From NCBI GenBank assembly GCA_039707655.1, contig CM077664.1, forward strand, positions 28,012,781 to 28,076,780: a stretch of 64,000 nucleotides of DNA. Direction: 5' to 3'. This DNA comes from Elymus sibiricus (Eukaryota > Streptophyta > Magnoliopsida > Poales > Poaceae). Shown here piece by piece: positions 58,107 through 64,000 of the stretch. How positions within the stretch are numbered: the first letter of the stretch is position 1; the number at the start of each line of letters is the position of its first letter. Position numbers and translations under genes: made by a program. A model generated the notes under the pieces. It saw only the letters and a list, made by a program, of their open reading frames with translations. It ran no database searches and was not told where the DNA came from.

Positions 58107-59373
58107 AGGTCTATGCGTAGATGAGATCTCGAGTAGAACACAAACGAGTTGTGGGCGTGGGTGTATACATATTGCTTGCCGTTACTAGTTTATATTTGAT
58201 TCGGCGGTACTGTGAGATGAAGCGGCCCGGACCGACATTACGCGTACACTTACGCGAGACAGGTTCCTTCAACTGACATGTAACTTCGTTGCATAAAGAT
58301 GGCTAGCGGGTGTCTGTCTCTCTCACTTTAGTTGAATCGATTTCAATGAAGAGGGTTCTTTTAGAAGATCAAAAAGCAATCACTACACCACGTTGTGGTT
58401 TTGCGTAGGTAAGAACGGTTCTTGCAAACCCGTAGCAGCCACGTAAAATTTGCAACAACAATTAGAGGACGTCTAACTTGTTTTTGCAGGGTATGATGTG
58501 ATATGATATGGCCAATTACATGATGAGATATATGTGATGTATGAGATGATCATGTGTTGTATAGAATATCACGACTTGCATGTCGATGAGTACGGCAACT
58601 GGCAGGAGCCATAGAGTTGTCTTTAATTATTGTATGACCTGCGTGTCAATCATTAAGCGCTATGTAATGCTTTACTTTATCGCTAAACGTTAGCAATAGT
58701 CGTGGAAGCAACAGTCGGCGCGACAACCTTATGGCGACACGTTGATGGAGATCAAGATGATGGAGATCATGGTGTCATGCCGGTGACGATGGAGATCATG
58801 CCGGTGCTTTGGAGATGGAGATCAAAAGCACAAGTTCATGGCCATATCATGTCACTTATGATTTGCATGTGATGTTAATCCTTTTATGCATCTTATTTTG
58901 CTTAGGACGACGGTAGCATTATAAGGTGATCCCTCACTTAAATTTCAAGATAAATTGTGTTCTCCCCAAGTGTGCACCGTTGCGAAAGTTCGTCGTTTCG
59001 AGACACGCCGTGATGATCGGGTGTGATAGACTCTACGTTCACATACAACGGGTGTAAGCCATGTTGCACGTGCGGAAACACTCGGGTTAAACTTGACGAG
59101 CCTAGCATGTACAGACATGGCCTCGGAACACAAGAGACCGAAAGGTCGAACATGAGTCATATAGTAGATATGATCAACATGAAGATGTTCACCATTGAAA
59201 CCACCTCGACTCACGTGATGATCGGACTTGAGTTGGTGGATTTGGATCATGTTACACTCGAATGATCGGAGGGATGTCAATTTGAGTGGGAGTTTTTTAA
59301 ATAATATGATTAACTAAACTCATTATCTAGAACAATAGTCTAAGTTGTCTTTGCTATATTTATGTTGTAGATC
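58107..59373 (+). other. Copia untranslated leader
   Basis: About 1.27 kb without coding between primer site and gag ATG. A small tandem repeat of GATGGAGATCA and ATGCCGGTG lies at 58745-58830. Leaders of this length occur in BARE-type elements and include packaging signals, which I cannot locate. Confidence 0.6.
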
Positions 59374-62300
59374 ATGGCTCGCGCAGTAGCACCCCTGAAT
59401 TTTAATGCGTTCCTAGAGAAAGCTAAGTTGAAAGATGATGGAAGTAACTTTGTGGACTGGGCCCGTAATCTAAGGATTATCCTTACGGCTTCCCAGAAGG
59501 CTTATGTCCTTGATGCACCGCTTGGTGATCCACCCGCTCCAGTTGAGTCTCTAGACGTTGTGAACGCCTGGCAGGCTCGTTCTGATGATTACTCAATAGT
59601 TCAATGTGCAATGTTGTATGGCTTAGAACCGGGACTTCAAAGACGTTTTGAACGTCATGGAGCATATGAGATGTTCCAGGAGTTGAAGTTTATCTTTCAG
59701 AAGAATGCCCGGATCGAGAGATATGAGATCTCCGATAAGTTCTATGCTTGCAAGATGGAGGAGAACGGGTCTATCAGTGATCACGTGCTCAGAATGTCTG
59801 GGTACTCCACCCGTCTGGCTGAGTTAGGGATGCCCCTTCCTCCAGAGGCTATCACTGACAGAGTTCTTCAATCATTGCCACCTAGCTACAAGAGCTTCGT
59901 GTTGAACTATAACATGCACGGGATGAACAAGTCAGTCGCCGAGCTGTTTGCGATGCTGAAAGCCGCTGAGTCTGAAATTCAGAAGGAGCATCAAGTGTTG
60001 ATGGTCAATAAAACCACTAGTTTCAAGAAAAATGGCAAGGGTAAGAAGGGTAACTCCAAGAAGAGTGGCAAAGCAGTTGCTCCTCTCGTGAAGAAACCCA
60101 AGGCTGGACCCAAACCAGAAACTGTGTGTTTTCATTGCAAGGGAACTGGACACTGGAAGCGGAATTGCCCCAAGTATTTGGCTGACAAGAAGGCGGCCAA
60201 CAACAAACAAGGTATATATGATATACATGTTATTGATGTGTACCTTACCAACTCTCGTTGTAGTGCCTGGGTATTTGATACCGGTGCGGTTGCTCATATT
60301 TGCAACTCAAAACAGGAACTGCGGAATAGACGGAGGCTGGCAAAGGACGAAGTGACGATCCGCGTGGGAAATGGTTCCAAGGTTGATGTGATCGCCGTCG
60401 GCACGCTCGCTCTTCGATTACCGTCGGGATTAGTGATGAACCTAAATAAGTGTTATTTGGTGCCTGCGTTAAGCATGAACATTATATCTGGATCTTGTTT
60501 ATTGCGAGACGGTTACTCATTTAAATCAGAGAATAATGGTTGTTCTATTTATATGAGTAATATCTTTTATGGTCATGCACCCGATGTGAGGGGTTTATTC
60601 TTATTGAATCTCGATAGTAATGATACACATGTTCATAACATTGATGCCAAAAGATGTAGAATTGGTAATGATAATACCACTTTCTTGTGGCACTGCCGTT
60701 TAGGTCATATTGGCGTAAAACGCATGAGGAAGCTCCATGCTGATGGACTTTTGGAGTCACTTGATTTTGAATCACTTGACACATGTGAGCCATGCCTCAT
60801 GGGCAAGATGACTAAAACGCCGTTCTCTGGAACAATGGAACGGGCAAGTGACTTATTGGAAATCATACATACTGATGTGTGTGGTCCGATGAGTATTGAG
60901 GCGCGCGGTGGTTATCGTTATTTTCTCACCTTCACTGATGACTTAAGTAGATATGGGTATATTTACTTAATGAAACACAAGTCTGAAACATTTGAAAAGT
61001 TCAAACAATTTCAGAGTGAAGTTGAGAATCATCGTAACAAGAAAATTAAATTCCTGCGATCTGATCGAGGAGGAGAATATCTGAGTTATGAGTTTGGCAG
61101 TCACTTAAGACAGTGTGGAATTGTTTCACAATTGACACCGCCTGGAACACCACAGCGTAATGGTGTGTCCGAACGTCGTAATCGAACCTTATTGGATATG
61201 GTGCGATCTATGATGTCTCTTGCCGATTTGCCACTATCGTTTTGGGGTTATGCATTAGAGACAGCTGCATTCACTTTAAATAGGGCACCATCGAAATCCG
61301 TTGAGACGACGCCATATGAACTTTGGTTTGGCAAGAAGCCAAAGCTGTCGTTTCTTAAAGTTTGGGGATGTGATGCTTATGTCAAAAAGCTTCAACCTGA
61401 AAAGCTGGAACCCAAAGCGGAGAAATGCGTCTTCATAGGATACCCAAAAGAGACAGTTGGGTATACCTTCTACCTCAGATCCGAAGGCAAAGTGTTTGTC
61501 GCTAAAAACGGAACATTTCTTGAGAAAGAGTTTCTCTCGAAATAATTGAGTGGGAGGAAGATAGAACTTGATGAGGTTGTTGAACCTTTGCTTCAACCTG
61601 AGAGTAGCGCAGTGCAGAAAGTTGTTTCTGTGGAGCCTACATTAGCTGAAGAGGAAGTTAATGATGATGATCATGAAGCTTTGGATCAAGTTGCTATCGA
61701 ACCTCGTAGGTCGACAAGGACGCGTACTGCTCCCGAGTGGTACGGCAACCCTGTCTTAGAGGTCATGTTGTTAGACAACGATGAACCTACGAGCTATGGA
61801 GAAGCGATGATGGGCCCGGATTCCGAGAAGTGGTTAGAGGCCATGAAATCCGAGATGGGATCCATGTATGAAAACAAAGTATGGACTTTGGAAGTATTAC
61901 CTGAAGGGCGTAAGGCCATTCAGAACAAATGGATCTTTAAGAGGAAGACGGACGCGGACGGTAATGTCACCGTCTATAAAGCTCGACTTGTGGCAAAGGG
62001 TTTTTCACAAGTTCAAGGAGTTGACTACGATGAGACCTTCTCACCCGTAGCGATGCTTAAGTCCGTCAGAATCATGTTAGCAATAGCTGCCTTTTTCGAT
62101 TATGAAATTTGGCAGATGGATGTCAAAACAGCGTTCCTTAACGGTTACCTTAAGGAAGAGTTGTATATGATGCAACCAGAAGGTTTTGTCAATCCAGAGA
62201 ATGCTGACAAAGTTTGCAAACTCCAGCGATCCATTTATGGACTGGTGCAAGCATCTCGGAGTTGGAATCTTCGTTTTGATGAGGTGATCAAAGCGTTCGA

Positions 62301-63342
62301 GTTTATACAAGTTTACGGAGAAGCTTGTATTTACAAGAAAGTGAGTGGGAGCTCTATAGCGTTTCTAATATTATATGTGGATGACATATTACTGATTGGA
62401 AACAATATAGAAATGCTGGAAAGCGTAAAGGAATATTTGAACAAGAGTTTTTCAATGAAGGACCTAGGAGAAGCTGCTTTCATATTAGGCATCAAGATCT
62501 ATAGAGATAGATCGAGACGCTTAATAGGACTTTCACAAAGCACATACCTTGACAAAGTTTTGAAGAAGTTCAAAATGGATCAGTCCAAGAAGGGGTTCTT
62601 GCCTGTATTGCAAGGTGTGAAGTTGAGTAAGACTCAATGCCCAGTGACTGCAGAAGATAGAGAAAAGATGAGTGTCATCCCCTATGCTTCGGCCATAGGC
62701 TCTATCATGTATGCAATGCTGTGCACAAGACCCGATGTCAGCCTTGCCATAAGTATGGTCGGAAGGTTTCAAGGTGATCCAGGAATGGAACACTGGACGG
62801 CGGTCAAGAATATCCCGAAGTACCTGAAAAGGACTAAGGACATGTTTCTCGTTTATGGAGGTGATCAAGAGCTCGTCGTAAAGGGTTACGTCGATGCAAG
62901 CTTTGACACTGATCCGGATGACTCAAAGTCGCAAACCGGATACGTATTTATTCTAAATGGGGGTGCGGTTAGCTGGTGCAGTTCCAAGCAAAGCGTGGTA
63001 GCAGATTCTACATGCGAAGCGGAGTACATCACTGCCTCGGAGACGGCGAAGGAAGGTGTCTGGATGAAGGAGTTCATGACAGATCTTGGAGTAGTGCCTA
63101 GTGCACTTAACCCAATGACTCTGTTTTGTGATAATACTGGTGCCATTGCTCTAGCCAAGGAACCAAGATTTCACAAGAGGACCAGACACATAAAGCGACG
63201 TTTCAATTCCATCCGCGATTACATCAAGGAGGACGACATAAATATTTGCAAAGTACACACGGATCTAAATGTTGCAGATCCGATGACTAAACCTCTTCCA
63301 AGGGCTAAACATGAACAACACCAGAACTGCATGGGTGTTTGA
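59374..63342 (+). pseudogene. Copia gag-pol polyprotein with one in-frame stop
   Basis: ATG 59374 begins MARAVAPLNFNAF. Order and approximate residues: gag core 70-200; zinc knuckle CFHCKGTGHWKRNC 252-265; protease WVFDTGAVAH about 299; pre-integrase WHCRLGHIGVKRM about 439; integrase with HTDVCGP about 499, FLRSDRGGEY about 560 and the Glu in SERRNRTL about 599. A TAA at 61543-61545 ends this part after 723 codons. The same frame then runs 598 more codons through RT (catalytic YVDDILLIG) and RNase H (YVDASFD, ADSTCEAEY), ending at 63342 just after VADPMTKPLP. Total about 1,322 codons, normal for the family. All catalytic motifs are readable; the stop alone separates integrase from RT. Confidence 0.95.
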
Positions 63343-63396
63343 TTCATTACAATGTAAATCACATAGTGATGTGAACTAGATTATTGACTCTAGTGC

Positions 63397-63405
63397 AAGT
63401 GGGAG
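63397..63405 (+). other. Copia polypurine tract
   Basis: AAGTGGGAG directly before the 3' LTR; the primer for plus-strand DNA synthesis in this class. Confidence 0.75.
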
Positions 63406-64000
63406 TGTTGGAAATATGCCCTAGAGGCAATAATAAATTGGTTATTATTATATTTCCTTGTTCATGATAATCGTTTATTATCCATGCTATAATTGTATTG
63501 ATTGGAAACTCAAATACATGTGTGTGGGTACATAGACAACACTGTGTCCCTAGTATGCCTCTAGTTGACTAGCTCGTTGATCAAAGATGGTTAAGGTTTC
63601 CTAGCCATTGACATGAGATGTCATTTGATAACGGGATCACATCATTAGGAGAATGATGTGATGGACAAGACCCAAACTAAGAACGTAGCATTTGATCGTG
63701 TCAGTTTATTGCTATTGTTTTCTGCATGTCAAGTATCTGTTCCTATGACCATGAGATCATGCAACTCCCTGACATCGGAGGAGTACCTTGTGTGTATCAA
63801 ACGTCGCAACGTAACTGGGTGACTATAAAGGTGCTCTACAGGTATCTCCGAGGGTGTCTGTTGGGTTGGCATGGATCAAGACTGGGATTTGTTACTCCGT
63901 GTGACGGAGAGGTATCTCAGGGCCCACTCGGTAATACAACATCACATTGAGCCTTGCAAGCAAAGTGACTAAAGAGTTAGCCACAGGATCTTGTATTACG
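63406..64000 (+). repeat. Copia 3' LTR, partial
   Basis: Matches the first 595 bases of 56223-58091 with about five differences, two of them adjacent near 63753. Runs off the window. The 74-codon frame here duplicates the one at 56543 and is not a gene. Confidence 0.95.

Larger units (their letters stand above)
56223..64000 (+). mobile_element. BARE/Angela-like Copia LTR retrotransposon, young, 3' LTR cut by window end
   Basis: 5' LTR 56223-58091, primer site 58093-58106, leader, gag-pol 59374-63342, polypurine tract 63397-63405 and the 3' LTR from 63406. The base before the LTR is preceded by GCCAA (56218-56222), the candidate 5-bp duplication; its partner lies outside. Over the 595 bases that can be compared, the two LTRs differ at about five positions by eye. 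The coding region has one stop only. It sits in CACTA-2 and is the youngest layer of a three-deep nest. Confidence 0.95.

Overview
The window is repeat-dominated nuclear DNA from a grass, most probably a member of the Triticeae (wheat, barley, rye or Aegilops). The case rests on LTRs beginning TGTTGGAAATATGCCCTAG (the start I know from the BARE/WIS/Angela Copia lineage), a pol-less Gypsy element with a TGATACGTCTC LTR start (Sabrina-like), Stowaway MITEs with CTCCCTCC ends, and CACTA elements with 3-bp target duplications. Family names come from remembered terminal sequences, not from a search. I see no intact cellular gene. Host genes appear only as broken copies: one nearly full-length NLR resistance-gene pseudogene, one NLR leucine-rich-repeat tail, one FAR1-type fragment, and a gene-like segment carried inside a CACTA element.

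Layout from left to right. 1-1557: 5' part of a Helitron Rep/helicase gene with two in-frame stops. 2134-10443 (minus): NLR pseudogene split by a 5,559-bp CACTA element (4572-10130, TSD TAC). 11746-16690 (minus): LINE-1 with ORF1 and ORF2. 17733-18175: MITE-like element. 18946-32729 (plus): LINE-2, split by a 9.7-kb Copia-derived element (22063-31751, TSD CGAAA). 32738-38775 (minus): LINE-3, split by a solo LTR (34883-36956, TSD GAAAG) that itself holds a Stowaway MITE. 38776-46435: lower-repeat interval with a minisatellite, a FAR1-like fragment, an NLR tail and unassigned sequence. 46436-52489 (minus): Gypsy element with gag and protease but no pol. 52490-56222: CACTA-2 inserted into the Gypsy 5' LTR and carrying an Ulp1-like protease gene. 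56223-64000: young Copia element inserted into CACTA-2, with its 3' LTR cut by the window end.

The nesting gives a relative order: Gypsy, then CACTA-2, then Copia; NLR before CACTA-1; LINE-2 before both the Copia derivative and, probably, LINE-3; LINE-3 before the solo LTR. Three insertions (CACTA-1, the Copia derivative and the solo LTR) are bounded by exact target duplications, and the host reading frame continues across each one.

I found no clear new biological system. The observations most worth checking are a Copia-derived family whose two LTRs are nearly identical although its coding region is long dead, a gene-like segment captured by CACTA-1, an array of perfect 13-bp palindromes in a Copia LTR next to the promoter, an Ulp1-like protease with its catalytic residues preserved across an intron in CACTA-2, and conserved hairpin-forming repeats in the non-coding half of the pol-less Gypsy element.
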